NCBI RefSeq assembly: GCF_012396365.1
Contig: NZ_JAAXPG010000036.1
Span: 1 to 64,000 of the forward strand
Length of the DNA: 64,000 nucleotides
Direction: 5' to 3'
Source of the DNA: Nocardiopsis alborubida
GTDB lineage: Bacteria; Actinomycetota; Actinomycetes; Streptosporangiales; Streptosporangiaceae
Of the stretch, positions 41,258 to 49,843 are shown one piece after another. Numbering within the stretch: position 1 is the stretch's first letter; each line of letters opens with the position of its first letter. Both the position numbers and the translations under genes were made by a program. The notes beneath the pieces are model-generated. The model saw only the letters and a list, made by a program, of their open reading frames with translations. It did not search any database and was not told where the DNA came from.

Positions 41258-42088
41258 ATGGTTCGACCGGTCGGTCCGGCAGCGGTTCCGCGGCACTACC
41301 TCATGTGCCGCCCCACCTACTTCGCGGTCGAGTACGCGATCAACCCCTGGATGGACCCGGCGGCGGGCGTCGACCGCGCACGCGCCATCCGTCAGTGGGA
41401 GGGGCTGCGCGACCTCTACCTCTCCCTGGGGCACCGCGTCAGCGAGATAGCCCCCGTCGACGGCCTGCCCGACATGGTCTTCGCCGCCAACGGGGCCCTG
41501 GTCGTGGACGGCAGGGTCTACGGGGCGCGCTTCGCCAGCGCCGAGCGAACCCCCGAGGGGCCGGCCTACCTCGACTGGTTCCGCCAGGCGGGCTACACCG
41601 AGACCCGCGAGCCCAAGCACGTCAACGAGGGCGAGGGCGACTTCCTCACCCTGGACGAGGTGGTCCTGGCCGCCACGGGGTTCCGGACCGAGGCCGCCGC
41701 GCACCAGGAGGCCGAGCGCTTCCTGGGCCGCCCGGTCGTCACCCTCCAGCTGACCGACCCGCGCTTCTACCACCTGGACACCGCGCTGTTCACCCTCTCC
41801 GGGGACCAGATCGCCTACTACCCCGGGGCCTTCTCCGCCGGAAGCCGGCGCGTGCTGCGCTCGCTCTTCCCCGACGCGCTCCTGGCCACCGAGGAGGACG
41901 CCGCCGTACTCGGACTCAACGCCGTGTGCGACGGCCGCAACGTCGTCATCGCCGCCGAGGCCACCGCCCTGGCCGACCGCCTGCGAGCCCTGGGCTACGT
42001 CGTCCACCCCGTGGAGCTGGACGAACTGCGCCGGGCCGGGGGCGGCGCCAAGTGCTGCACCCTGGTGTTGCGCGACGCCGCCTACTGA
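41258..42088 (+). CDS. ddaH: Dimethylarginine dimethylaminohydrolase-type amidinotransferase-fold protein
   Basis: The 276-residue protein has the guanidino-group modifying fold: YLMCRPTYFAVEYAINPWMD, DMVFAANGALVVDG, EGEGDFLTLDEVVL, FYHLDTALFTL (catalytic His) and the C-terminal GGGAKCCTLVLR (nucleophile Cys). DDAH converts methylated arginine to citrulline and a methylamine; arginine deiminase relatives share the fold. GGGAGG precedes the ATG. It leads into a TetR gene and lies near an agmatinase gene, together suggesting a guanidino-compound block. Confidence 0.88.
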   Translation: MVRPVGPAAVPRHYLMCRPTYFAVEYAINPWMDPAAGVDRARAIRQWEGLRDLYLSLGHRVSEIAPVDGLPDMVFAANGALVVDGRVYGARFASAERTPEGPAYLDWFRQAGYTETREPKHVNEGEGDFLTLDEVVLAATGFRTEAAAHQEAERFLGRPVVTLQLTDPRFYHLDTALFTLSGDQIAYYPGAFSAGSRRVLRSLFPDALLATEEDAAVLGLNAVCDGRNVVIAAEATALADRLRALGYVVHPVELDELRRAGGGAKCCTLVLRDAAY

Positions 42089-42311
42089 GGGCGGACCGGG
42101 CCTGGGGCGGAGCTGGCCCGAAGCGCGCGGACCCGCCGCCGCACGCCCCGACGCGGAGCCGGACCGGTGTGGGAAATACCACCGGGGGAGGGCCCCGGCG
42201 GGCCGACGCCACAGGTCACGCACGTGTGCCCGCGGCGGACCGCGCGCGGGTGCGCGTACGGGGGACCACCGCCCCTGGCCGGACGCCCCCGCCGCAATAA
42301 AGTCTGGGTGC

Positions 42312-42965
42312 GTGAAGAGCACACAGCGCAGACTCCCGCGTCGGCTCAGGGAAGAGCAGATGATCGACGCCGCCGTCACCGCGTTCTCGCGCGGCGGCTA
42401 CCACACCGTGAGCGTCGAGGACATCGCCGAGGCGGCCGGTACCTCCAAGCCCACCGTGTACCAGTACCTGGGCTCCAAGGAGAGGATCTTCACCGCCTGC
42501 GTGCGCCGTGAGACCGACCGGCTCATCGAGGCCGTGCGCGCCGCCGCGCACGATCCGCACGCCCCGGCGGGGGACGACCCCCTGCGCCGGGGCATGCGGG
42601 CCTTCTTCGTCTTCGTCACCGGCAACCGCGCGAGCTGGACCGTGCTGTACCGGCACTCGGACCTGCGGGGCGAGCCCTTCGCGGGGGAGTCCGCGCGGCT
42701 CAGGGACCGCGTCACGGCCGAGGTGGCCGACCTCATCACCGCGTGCACGCGCGAGGGCTACGGCGACCTCGCTCCCAAGGACGCCCAGCTGCTGGCGCGT
42801 ATCGCGGTCAGCACCGCCGACGCCTTCGCCGACTGGTTCCTGGAGCACCCGGAGGAGAGCCCCGAGACCATGGCCCGGCACGTCACCGACCTGACATGGG
42901 CCCACCTGCGCGCCCGCCGCGAGGGTGCCGGGGTCAGCCCCTGTGGTTCAGCGCCAGGACGCTGA
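42312..42965 (+). CDS. TetR-family transcriptional regulator
   Basis: The 217-residue protein has a TetR N-terminus: REEQMIDAAVTAFSRGGYHTVSVEDIAEAAGTSKPTVYQYLGSKERIFTACV (14-65), followed by a helical ligand-binding domain. No ribosome-binding site is visible before the GTG at 42312, which may mean a leaderless transcript. Its last 32 bases overlap the end of the convergent agmatinase gene. An imperfect repeat, CCGGTG (42164) to CACCGG (42180), lies upstream. Likely targets are ddaH or its own gene. Confidence 0.88.
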   Translation: MKSTQRRLPRRLREEQMIDAAVTAFSRGGYHTVSVEDIAEAAGTSKPTVYQYLGSKERIFTACVRRETDRLIEAVRAAAHDPHAPAGDDPLRRGMRAFFVFVTGNRASWTVLYRHSDLRGEPFAGESARLRDRVTAEVADLITACTREGYGDLAPKDAQLLARIAVSTADAFADWFLEHPEESPETMARHVTDLTWAHLRARREGAGVSPCGSAPGR

Positions 42966-43881
42966 CCAGGTCGTAGGCCACGTGCGAGGCGGCGGTCGCG
43001 GTGATCTGGGCGTGGTCGTAGGCCGGAGCGACCTCCACCACGTCGGCGCCCACCAGGTTGCAGGAGGCCAGCCCGCGCAGGATCTCCAGCAGTTCGCGGC
43101 TGGTCAGGCCGCCCGCCTCCGGGGTGCCGGTGCCGGGCGCGTGCGCCGGATCGAGCACGTCGATGTCCACCGACACGTACAGCGGACGGTCGCCGATGCG
43201 CTGGCGCAGCGCGTCGGCGACCTCGTCCACGCCCCTGCGCATGACGTCGGCGGAGGTGACGATGCCGAAGCCGAAGCGGCGGTCCTCCTCCAGGTCCTTC
43301 TTGCCGTACAGCGGGCCGCGGGTGCCCACGTGGCACAGGGCCTCGGTGTCCAGGATCCCCTCCTCCACCGCGCGGCGGAACGGGGTGCCGTGGGTGTAGG
43401 GCTCGCCGAAGTAGGTGTCCCAGGTGTCCAGGTGGGCGTCGAAGTGCAGCAGGGCGATCGGTCCGTGCCGGCGGTACAGCGAGCGCAGCAGCGGCAGCGC
43501 GATGGTGTGGTCGCCGCCCAGGGTGACCAGGCGGGTGCCCGCCCGCACGAACTCGGAGGCGCCCTGGTCCAGGGTCTCCACCGCGTCGCCGATCGAGAAG
43601 GGGTTGACGGCGATGTCGCCGCCGTCGACCACCTGCGCGGAGGCGAACGGGGACACGTCCAGGCCCGGGTTGTAGGGGCGCAGCAGGCGGCTGGCCTCGC
43701 GGATGGCCGAGGGGCCGAAGCGCGCGCCGGGGCGGTAGGACACACCGGTGTCGAAGGGGACGCCGACCACGGCGATGTCGGCGTGCTCGACCTGGTCGAT
43801 GCGGGGCAGCCGGGCGAAGGTGGCCGGTCCGGCGAAGCGCGGTACGAGGCTGGAGTCGGTGGGGCCGATCGGTGCGTTCAC
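42934..43881 (-). CDS. speB: Agmatinase/guanidinobutyrase (ureohydrolase)
   Basis: The 315-residue protein carries all manganese-binding motifs of ureohydrolases: GGDHTIALPLL, HFDAHLDTWD and SVDIDVLDPAHAPGTGTPEAGG, plus the N-terminal DIAVVGVPFDTGVSYRPGARFGPSAIRE. It removes urea from agmatine or 4-guanidinobutyrate; sequence motifs alone do not separate the two. GAAGGAC precedes the GTG start at 43881. It diverges from a PucR regulator gene across 384 bp that contain a strong inverted repeat. Confidence 0.9.
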   Translation of the reverse strand: MNAPIGPTDSSLVPRFAGPATFARLPRIDQVEHADIAVVGVPFDTGVSYRPGARFGPSAIREASRLLRPYNPGLDVSPFASAQVVDGGDIAVNPFSIGDAVETLDQGASEFVRAGTRLVTLGGDHTIALPLLRSLYRRHGPIALLHFDAHLDTWDTYFGEPYTHGTPFRRAVEEGILDTEALCHVGTRGPLYGKKDLEEDRRFGFGIVTSADVMRRGVDEVADALRQRIGDRPLYVSVDIDVLDPAHAPGTGTPEAGGLTSRELLEILRGLASCNLVGADVVEVAPAYDHAQITATAASHVAYDLVSVLALNHRG

Positions 43882-44265
43882 GGATGTCCTTCTCGTCGTC
43901 GGTGCGGTGTTCGGTGCGGTCCGCGGGCGTGTACGGGGCCGGCGTCAGCCGTGTCGGTCGCGCCGTCCGCGTCCGGCCCCCGGCCGCGACCGGAGGCCGC
44001 CCTGCCGCGCGGGGGCTTCCGGTGCGGGCGGAGGAGCTCAGGGGAACGGAAGCGACCATGCTGGGGCGGCTCACACGAACCACGGACAGGTTAGACAGCC
44101 GACGCGGCGTCCTCCAGTGGACGAACCGTCCACAGTCGTGCGTTGTACTGGATGGGGTATCCAGAACACGCGGTCAGCGCACCCCGTGCGGAGGCCCTCG
44201 GAGCGAGGGCGCTCCCCTCCCGGCCCGCCGGTCGGGGACACGGGTCGGGTCGCGGAGGGGCAGGG
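43882..44265. other. Divergent region between agmatinase and PucR genes
   Basis: The 384 bp have no gene-like frame apart from a weak N-terminal extension of the PucR frame. The region contains the inverted repeat at 44117-44133 and an AT-richer patch (TTGTACTGGATGGGG, about 44146) likely to hold a promoter. Confidence 0.5.
44117..44133. promoter_or_regulatory. Inverted repeat, candidate PucR operator
   Basis: GTGGACG (44117-44123) and CGTCCAC (44127-44133) are perfect 7-bp arms around AAC. The site lies about midway between the divergent agmatinase and PucR starts. Binding by the adjacent PucR protein is inference from position. Confidence 0.5.
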
Positions 44266-45879
44266 GTGGTGGAGCAGAGCCGGGCACAGGTGCACACGGT
44301 GCCGTTGAGCGCCGTCGTGGGCCGCCGCGACCTGGGGCTGGCCACCCTCGTGGCCGCCGGGGACCCGGGGATCGGCTGGGCGGTGGCCAGTGAGCTGGCC
44401 GACCCGGCCGCCTATCTGCGCGGCGGCGAACTGCTGCTCACCGCGGGCGTCAACCTGCCCGCCACCCCCGCCGGGCTGCGCGGCTACGTCGACTCCCTGG
44501 TCGGCGCGGGGGTCAGCGCCGTCGGCTTCGGCGTCACCCCGGTGCACGACACCGTCCCCGCCGGGCTCGTCGAGCAGTGCCGCGCACGGGGGCTGCCCCT
44601 GGTGGAGGTGCCCCGCCCCACGCCCTTCGCCGCCGTCAGCCAGGCGGTGGGCGCCCTGCTCCAGGAACTGCACCTGCGCGACCTGCGCCGTCTGGGCGAG
44701 GCGCACCAGGCCCTGGCCCTGGCCGTCACCGCCGACGCCCCCGTGGACCGGGTCCTGCGCGTCCTGGCCGAGGCCCTCGGCGGCTGGGCGGTCCTGGCCC
44801 GCCCCTCGCCCGCCGTGCCGGGCGGCGCCCACCGCACCGAGGGCGCCCCGGTCGAGCTGGACCCCGAACTGCGCGGACTCGCGGACCGGCTCACCCGGCC
44901 CCGCGGCCCGCGCAGCGCCAAGGCCCGGGCACGGGGGGACGAGGTCTTCCTGCACACCGTCGGCACCCCGCCGCAGGAGCACGGTGTGGTCCTGGTCGGC
45001 CGCCCCGAGCCGCTGGGCGTCACCGACCGGGCCGTTCTGCGCACCGCCACCGCCCTGCTGGAACTGCTCGCCCGCACCTCCCGGGGTGCTCCGCCCGCTC
45101 CGGGCCGCCTGATCACCGGCCTGCTCCTGGACGGCGGGATCACCGACGCGGCCGTGCCGCTGCTGGCCGAACTCACCGCCCCGACGGGCGCCTGCGCCGG
45201 GTCGGCGGTACCTGCGGCCTCCGCGACGACCGGTGTACCGGAGACCCCCGCCGCTCCGACCGCACCGGCCGCCCGCGCCGGATCAGCGGCGCCCGGCGCC
45301 TACCGGGTTCTGCGCGCCCGGCCCGCCGGACGGGGACGCCACACCGCCCCCGCCGCGCTGCCCCTGGACACCCGGCTGCTGGACACGGGTCCCGGCGAGG
45401 AACTGCGCGCCGTCCTCGCCGACCGCGGCGACACCGCGCACCGGGCCCACCTGGACCGGTTGCTCGACCACGGCTGGATCGGCGCCCTGAGCGGACCGGT
45501 GGACCCGGCGGAGCTGGCCGCGGCGGACCACCGGGCCGCCGCCCTGCTCACCCGCGCCCGCGCGGTCGGCGGGCCGCTGCTGGAGGAGCCCGCAGACCCC
45601 TTCGACGCCCTCCTGGGGCCGGGGGGAGGCGACGACCTGGCCCGCCGCGTCCTGGGGCCGCTGGCCGAGGACACCGACTCCGCGCGGCTGCTGCGCCGCA
45701 CCCTGCGCGTCTGGCTCACCCGGCACGGCAACTGGGACCGGGCCGCCGCCGACCTGGGCGCCCACCGCAACAGCGTCCGCTACCGGATCGGACGGGTCGA
45801 GCGCGACCTGGGCGTGGACCTGGCCGACGCCGAGCAGCGCATGCGGCTGTGGTTCGCGCTCACCCGCCGGCAGCACTGA
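44266..45879 (+). CDS. PucR-family transcriptional regulator, next to agmatinase
   Basis: The 537-residue protein has an N-terminal PucR domain (VHTVPLSAVVGRRDLGLATLVAAGDPGIGWAVASELADPAAYLRGGELLLTAG, 9-62), a variable middle with an Ala/Pro-rich low-complexity segment (about 305-345) and a C-terminal helix-turn-helix: LRVWLTRHGNWDRAAADLGAHRNSVRYRIGRVERDLG. The Ala/Pro segment looks like an insertion relative to the second PucR protein in this window. GGAGGGG lies 5 bases before the GTG at 44266; GTG 44269 also fits. It probably controls the divergent agmatinase gene. Confidence 0.88.
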   Translation: MVEQSRAQVHTVPLSAVVGRRDLGLATLVAAGDPGIGWAVASELADPAAYLRGGELLLTAGVNLPATPAGLRGYVDSLVGAGVSAVGFGVTPVHDTVPAGLVEQCRARGLPLVEVPRPTPFAAVSQAVGALLQELHLRDLRRLGEAHQALALAVTADAPVDRVLRVLAEALGGWAVLARPSPAVPGGAHRTEGAPVELDPELRGLADRLTRPRGPRSAKARARGDEVFLHTVGTPPQEHGVVLVGRPEPLGVTDRAVLRTATALLELLARTSRGAPPAPGRLITGLLLDGGITDAAVPLLAELTAPTGACAGSAVPAASATTGVPETPAAPTAPAARAGSAAPGAYRVLRARPAGRGRHTAPAALPLDTRLLDTGPGEELRAVLADRGDTAHRAHLDRLLDHGWIGALSGPVDPAELAAADHRAAALLTRARAVGGPLLEEPADPFDALLGPGGGDDLARRVLGPLAEDTDSARLLRRTLRVWLTRHGNWDRAAADLGAHRNSVRYRIGRVERDLGVDLADAEQRMRLWFALTRRQH

Positions 45880-46328
45880 CCCGGGCTCCGCGGGCCCGGT
45901 CCCGGTCCCGGTGCCACCCCGGTCGACACGGCCCGCACGGGGCGCGTGAGCATGCGCGTCCGGGCGCCGTGTGACGCGGACATGTGTCCGGGAAAGTGCC
46001 GTTGCGGCATTACCGGCCGTTTTAGGCAATTCCGCTGTTCCGTTCGCCGCCGGGCCCCTTTTCGAAGACGCGTCCACCGCCTTTCGGCGACCGCGGACTC
46101 GGGCGCGGCGCCGGATACGCGCGGAACCCACGGGGTTTCCGGCTTCCGCCCGGCAACGGGATCCCCGTCCGTTGCGGGGGTCGCAATGGGGCATAATCCG
46201 GTGATGAAACGGAAGCGGAGCTGAGGGCGGCCTCCGAAACATGTGTGTATTTCCGTTCCCTCAACCCTGTCGAAGCCGAACCGGGAAAATTGATGAACGC
46301 CGTTGCGAACGCGAGCTCAGGGGACCGC
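45880..46328. other. 449-bp intergenic region before the GAF regulator
   Basis: GC content falls between about 46005 and 46290 (GGCATTACCGGCCGTTTTAG and GGGAAAATTGATGAACGC), unlike the flanking genes. No frame with typical codon use is present. It probably contains the promoter of the GAF regulator. An upstream ATG at 46293 is in frame with that gene. Confidence 0.5.
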
Positions 46329-47648
46329 ATGTCTTTTCCGCCGCTGGACACGGCCCTGCCGGCCGGGGCTGACGCCCGGGAGCACGCCCGCCTGCTCCGG
46401 CGCGTGCACGAGGCCTCGCTCGCCGGGCGTCCGGCGCCCGCCTCCCCGCGGCCGGTCATCGAGGACTCCTGGTCCCGCACCCGCCGCTTCGGGATCGACC
46501 CCGACAACGCCCCGCCGCCCCGCATGGTCCGCCTGGACGAACTCCAACGGCACCGGGACGCCTCCCCGATCGCCGAGGTCCTGCCGCTGATCCGCCGCTC
46601 CCTCGTCTCGGTCGCCGACGAGGCCGACCACATCATGCTGGTCACCGACGCATCCGGGCAGATCCTGTGGCGCGACGGCTCCCACCGCGTCCGCTCCCTC
46701 GGCGACCGCGTCGGACTCGTCGAGGGCGCCTTCTGGAACGAGGGCAGCGCAGGCACCAACGCCATCGGCACCGCCCTGGTCGTGGGGCGGCCCGTGCAGG
46801 TCTACTCCGCCGAGCACTTCGTACGCAACCTGCACGCCCTCACCTGTGCCTGTGCCCCCATCCACGACCCCCGCGACGGCCGCCTGCTCGGCGCCGTCGA
46901 CGTCACCGGCCCCGTCTCCACCATCCACCCCTCCACCCTCGCCCTGGTCAGCGCGGTGGCCCAGCTGGCCGAGGCCCATCTGCAGAGCATCCACCACACC
47001 CACCTGGAGCGGCTGCGCTCGGTGGCCGCGCCCCTGCTGGCCGGGATGAGCGAGCGCGCGCTGGTGGTGGACGAGGCCGGGTGGACCGCCGCCGCCGTCC
47101 ACATGGAGCCGGTCCGCAGGGTGCTGCTGCCCAAGCACCGAGAGAGCGGGACCGCCTGGCTGCCCGCCCTGGGGGAGTGCGCCCTGGAACCCCTGCCCGG
47201 CGGCTGGCTGCTGCGCCCCCGCCCGGCGGCGGAGACCGCGCCCTCCACGCTCACCCTGGACCTGACCCGGCCCTCGCCCAGGATGGTGGTCGCCGGGCCC
47301 AGCGGGGAGTGGGCGCACCGGCTCACCCCGCGCCACGCGGAGCTGCTGCTGCTGTTGGCCGTGCACCGGGGCGGGCGCACCGGCGCGCAGCTGTCCCAGG
47401 ACGTGTTCGGCGCGGGCGGGCACGTGGTGACGGTGCGCGCCGAACTCTCGCGCGTGCGCCGCCATCTGGGCGGCATCATCCAGAGCCGTCCCTACCGGTT
47501 CAGCGGAGAGGTGCGGGTCCGGGTGTCCCGGCCGTCCTCCCCGGTGGACCTGCTGCCCGGGTCGGTGGCCCCCGGGGTGCGCGCACTGCGGGACGCGCTC
47601 CGCGACGGGGACTGTCCCATGGCTCTGCGCGACGACACCGCAACCTAG
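46329..47648 (+). CDS. GAF-domain transcriptional regulator (AcoR-like, no AAA+ domain)
   Basis: The 439-residue protein starts like AcoR-type regulators: IEDSWSRTRRFGIDPDNAPPPR, then a GAF domain with LVEGAFWNEGSAGTNAIGTAL and VRNLHALTCACAPIHDPRDGRLLGAVDVTGP. The sigma-54-interacting AAA+ domain is absent. The C-terminus instead carries a winged-helix-like segment, LTPRHAELLLLLAVHRGGRTGAQLSQDVFGAGGHVVTVRAELSRVRRHLG. Actinobacteria mostly lack sigma-54, so this form fits. Relatives usually sit beside an aldehyde or alcohol dehydrogenase gene, but none is adjacent here. AGGGGA at good spacing favours the ATG at 46329. Confidence 0.85.
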   Translation: MSFPPLDTALPAGADAREHARLLRRVHEASLAGRPAPASPRPVIEDSWSRTRRFGIDPDNAPPPRMVRLDELQRHRDASPIAEVLPLIRRSLVSVADEADHIMLVTDASGQILWRDGSHRVRSLGDRVGLVEGAFWNEGSAGTNAIGTALVVGRPVQVYSAEHFVRNLHALTCACAPIHDPRDGRLLGAVDVTGPVSTIHPSTLALVSAVAQLAEAHLQSIHHTHLERLRSVAAPLLAGMSERALVVDEAGWTAAAVHMEPVRRVLLPKHRESGTAWLPALGECALEPLPGGWLLRPRPAAETAPSTLTLDLTRPSPRMVVAGPSGEWAHRLTPRHAELLLLLAVHRGGRTGAQLSQDVFGAGGHVVTVRAELSRVRRHLGGIIQSRPYRFSGEVRVRVSRPSSPVDLLPGSVAPGVRALRDALRDGDCPMALRDDTAT

Positions 47649-47788
47649 TGCAACCGTTGCCGTGTCGACCGGCGTGCGATGGACTGTGCGTGCGCGGCCC
47701 AGAGTCGGTGGCCGTCGCAGGGCAAGAGAGGGCCCGGCGGCGGACCGCGGACGAAACGCGTGGCGCGTCCACGGCCTTGGGACCTTGA

Positions 47789-47960
47789 GGGGGGTTCCGG
47801 GGGAGAGTAACGGAGAGGCGCCACCGGGCTCGGATGGCCGACCACGGGGATTCGGGGGAACCCCCTGGGGCCATCGCGCCGACGGTACGCCCCCTGCGGG
47901 AGCCCGGCTTCCCGGGGTGTGCCGATGCGAGGGGGCGGGTTCAGGGGGACCCGCCCCCTC
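47789..47960 (+). ncRNA. Candidate structured RNA with terminal hairpin
   Basis: GGGGGGTTCC (47789-47798) pairs with GGAACCCCCT (47857-47866), nine contiguous pairs with one G that can slip, enclosing about 58 bases (GAGAGTAACGGAGAGGCGCC and following) that could fold further. A terminator-like stem follows 62 bases later. It could be an independent small RNA or an orphan leader. I cannot match it to a riboswitch class. Confidence 0.3.
47929..47960 (+). terminator. 12-bp perfect hairpin
   Basis: GAGGGGGCGGGT (47929-47940) and ACCCGCCCCCTC (47949-47960) form a perfect stem with an 8-base loop. It is 280 bp past the GAF regulator stop, too far to be an obvious terminator for that gene alone. 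No T-run follows. Confidence 0.6.
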
Positions 47961-48468
47961 GCCATGTCCGCCGCCGTGAGCCCCGGCCCCGCCGGGCGGA
48001 CGGGTTCCCTCCTTCCCCCGGTGCCGTCCTGCGCGAGTCCCGTGCCTCGCCGTATCCCGCGCCGTGTCTTGCGCCGCGAGTCCCGCCCCGCTGACATCCG
48101 GCTGATGACCGGGGAAAGAGCGGCCCATGTTCTCGCCTCCCCCCTCGTGAACCCCGCGGCGCACGGGTAGTCCACCGGGGAGGGCGGAGCGAGGGGAGTG
48201 GGTGTGACCGGTGTGGCGAACAGCACGTGGGGGACCTGCGCCGCACCCGCGCCTCGGCACTGGGCTAGACTCGGTGCATTTACCGGGTCGTGTCCACTCA
48301 CGGCCCAGCCCACCCGACCACCCCACCCGCGACTCCGGGCACCGCGCCCGCTGACGGGGCCGGGGTGTGAACCGCGGGGACGGCGAGGGCGTCGAAACCG
48401 GGGACGCCGAGAGTTCCCGGGCGGGCCCCGCCCTGCCCCACAGAACGACCTTCCTTCGGAGGTGGACC

Positions 48469-49791
48469 GTGTCCGCTGACCACCGAGAGCAGCAGCCCAG
48501 CCAACAGGGTTCGCGTATCGACCCGCACGTCGGCCGCTACGCACGCCGAGCACAGGGCATGGTCGCATCGGAGGTCCGCGCACTCTTCGCCGTCGCATCG
48601 CGCCCCGAGGTGGTCTCCCTCGCCGGGGGCATGCCCAACGTCGCGGCGCTGCCCCTGGAACAGATCGGCGAACTGGTCAAGGACGTCGTCTCCGAGGAGG
48701 GCACGGCCGCCCTCCAGTACGGCTCCGCCCAGGGCGACCCCGTGCTGCGCGAGCAGCTCTGCGACTACATGACGCTGGAGGGCATCACCGCCAGCCCCGA
48801 CGACGTCATCGTCACCGTCGGCTCCCAGCAGGCCCTGGACCTGATCACCCGCGTCTTCGTCGACCCGGGCGACATCGTGCTGACCGAGGCCCCCACCTAC
48901 GTCACCGCGATCAACACCTTCGCCGCCTTCCAGGCCGACATCCGCCACGTGGGCATGGACGAGCAGGGCGTGATCCCCGAGGAGCTGGAGGAGGCGCTCG
49001 TCCGGGCCGAGCTGGACGGGCGGCCGGTGAAGTTCTTCTACACCGTCCCCAACTTCCAGAACCCCGCCGGGATCACCATGACGGCCGAGCGGCGCGCGCG
49101 GGTGGCCCGGACCTGCGAGCGCCACGACGTGCTCATCGTCGAGGACAACCCCTACGGCCTGCTGCGCTACGACGGCGACCCCGAGCCCACCCTCTACTCC
49201 CAGAGCGAGGGCAACGTCGTCTACCTGGGGTCGCTGTCCAAGACCCTCTCCCCGGGCCTGCGCATCGGCTGGGCGCTCGCCCCCGCCGCGGTGCGCGCCA
49301 AGCTCGTCCTGGCCGCCGAGTCGGCGATGCTCAGCCACTCCACCTTCAACCAGCTGGTGGTGCGCCGCTACCTCAACACCTTCCCCTGGCGCGAGCAGAT
49401 CAAGTCGTTCAACACCATGTACGGCGAACGCCGCGACGCGATGCTCAACGCGCTGACCGCGATGATGCCCGCGGGCTGCACCTGGACCCGCCCCCAGGGC
49501 GGATTCTTCGTCTGGGCCACCCTGCCCGAGGGCATCGACTCCAAGGCCATGCTGCCCCGGGCCGTCACCGAACGCGTCGCCTACGTGCCCGGCACCGGCT
49601 TCTACGCCGACGGCCGCGGCCGGGCCAACATGCGCCTGAGCTTCTGCTACCCCACACCCGAGCAGATCCGCGAGGGCGTGCGCCGCCTCGTCGGAGCCAT
49701 CGAGGGTGAGATCGACCTGCGTGATACGTTCGGCACCACCCTGGCCCCGAGCACCGAGGGCGTACAGGCCCCCGCTCCGGACCTGCCCTGA
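48469..49791 (+). CDS. PLP-dependent aminotransferase (2-aminoadipate/LysN-like, fold type I)
   Basis: The 440-residue protein is of the MocR/LysN aminotransferase branch without a GntR domain. Landmarks are EVVSLAGGMPNVAALP, LQYGSAQGDPVLREQL, TVGSQQALDLITRVFVDPGD, PNFQNPAGITM, LIVEDNPYGLLRYDG and the PLP lysine in YLGSLSKTLSPGLRIGW. It transfers amino groups, probably with 2-oxoglutarate; the amino donor is unknown. GGAGGTGG precedes the GTG at 48469. A D-Ala-D-Ala ligase-like gene follows after 52 bp, so the pair is probably one operon. Confidence 0.9.
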   Translation: MSADHREQQPSQQGSRIDPHVGRYARRAQGMVASEVRALFAVASRPEVVSLAGGMPNVAALPLEQIGELVKDVVSEEGTAALQYGSAQGDPVLREQLCDYMTLEGITASPDDVIVTVGSQQALDLITRVFVDPGDIVLTEAPTYVTAINTFAAFQADIRHVGMDEQGVIPEELEEALVRAELDGRPVKFFYTVPNFQNPAGITMTAERRARVARTCERHDVLIVEDNPYGLLRYDGDPEPTLYSQSEGNVVYLGSLSKTLSPGLRIGWALAPAAVRAKLVLAAESAMLSHSTFNQLVVRRYLNTFPWREQIKSFNTMYGERRDAMLNALTAMMPAGCTWTRPQGGFFVWATLPEGIDSKAMLPRAVTERVAYVPGTGFYADGRGRANMRLSFCYPTPEQIREGVRRLVGAIEGEIDLRDTFGTTLAPSTEGVQAPAPDLP

Positions 49792-49843
49792 CACCCCATG
49801 AGGGCACCCCATCATGACAGCAGCACAGAAGGAGGTCCGCGCC

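Larger units (their letters stand above)
47649..48468. other. 820-bp intergenic region with structured-RNA candidate
   Basis: No frame here looks like a gene. The region has a pairing stem at 47789-47866, a strong hairpin at 47929-47960, and about 500 further bases before the aminotransferase gene, including TAGACT near 48266 as a possible -10. Length and structure are more than a simple promoter would need. Confidence 0.5.

Noticed and set aside
46245..46328. N-terminal extension of the GAF regulator from a start at 46245 or 46293
   Set aside because: The upstream starts lack a good ribosome-binding site, while AGGGGA fits the ATG at 46329; the extension also does not resemble the family.
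49814..49843. Upstream ATG start for the Ddl-like gene
   Set aside because: It would place the perfect AAGGAGGT inside the coding region; GTG 49844 at 7 bases from it is far more likely.
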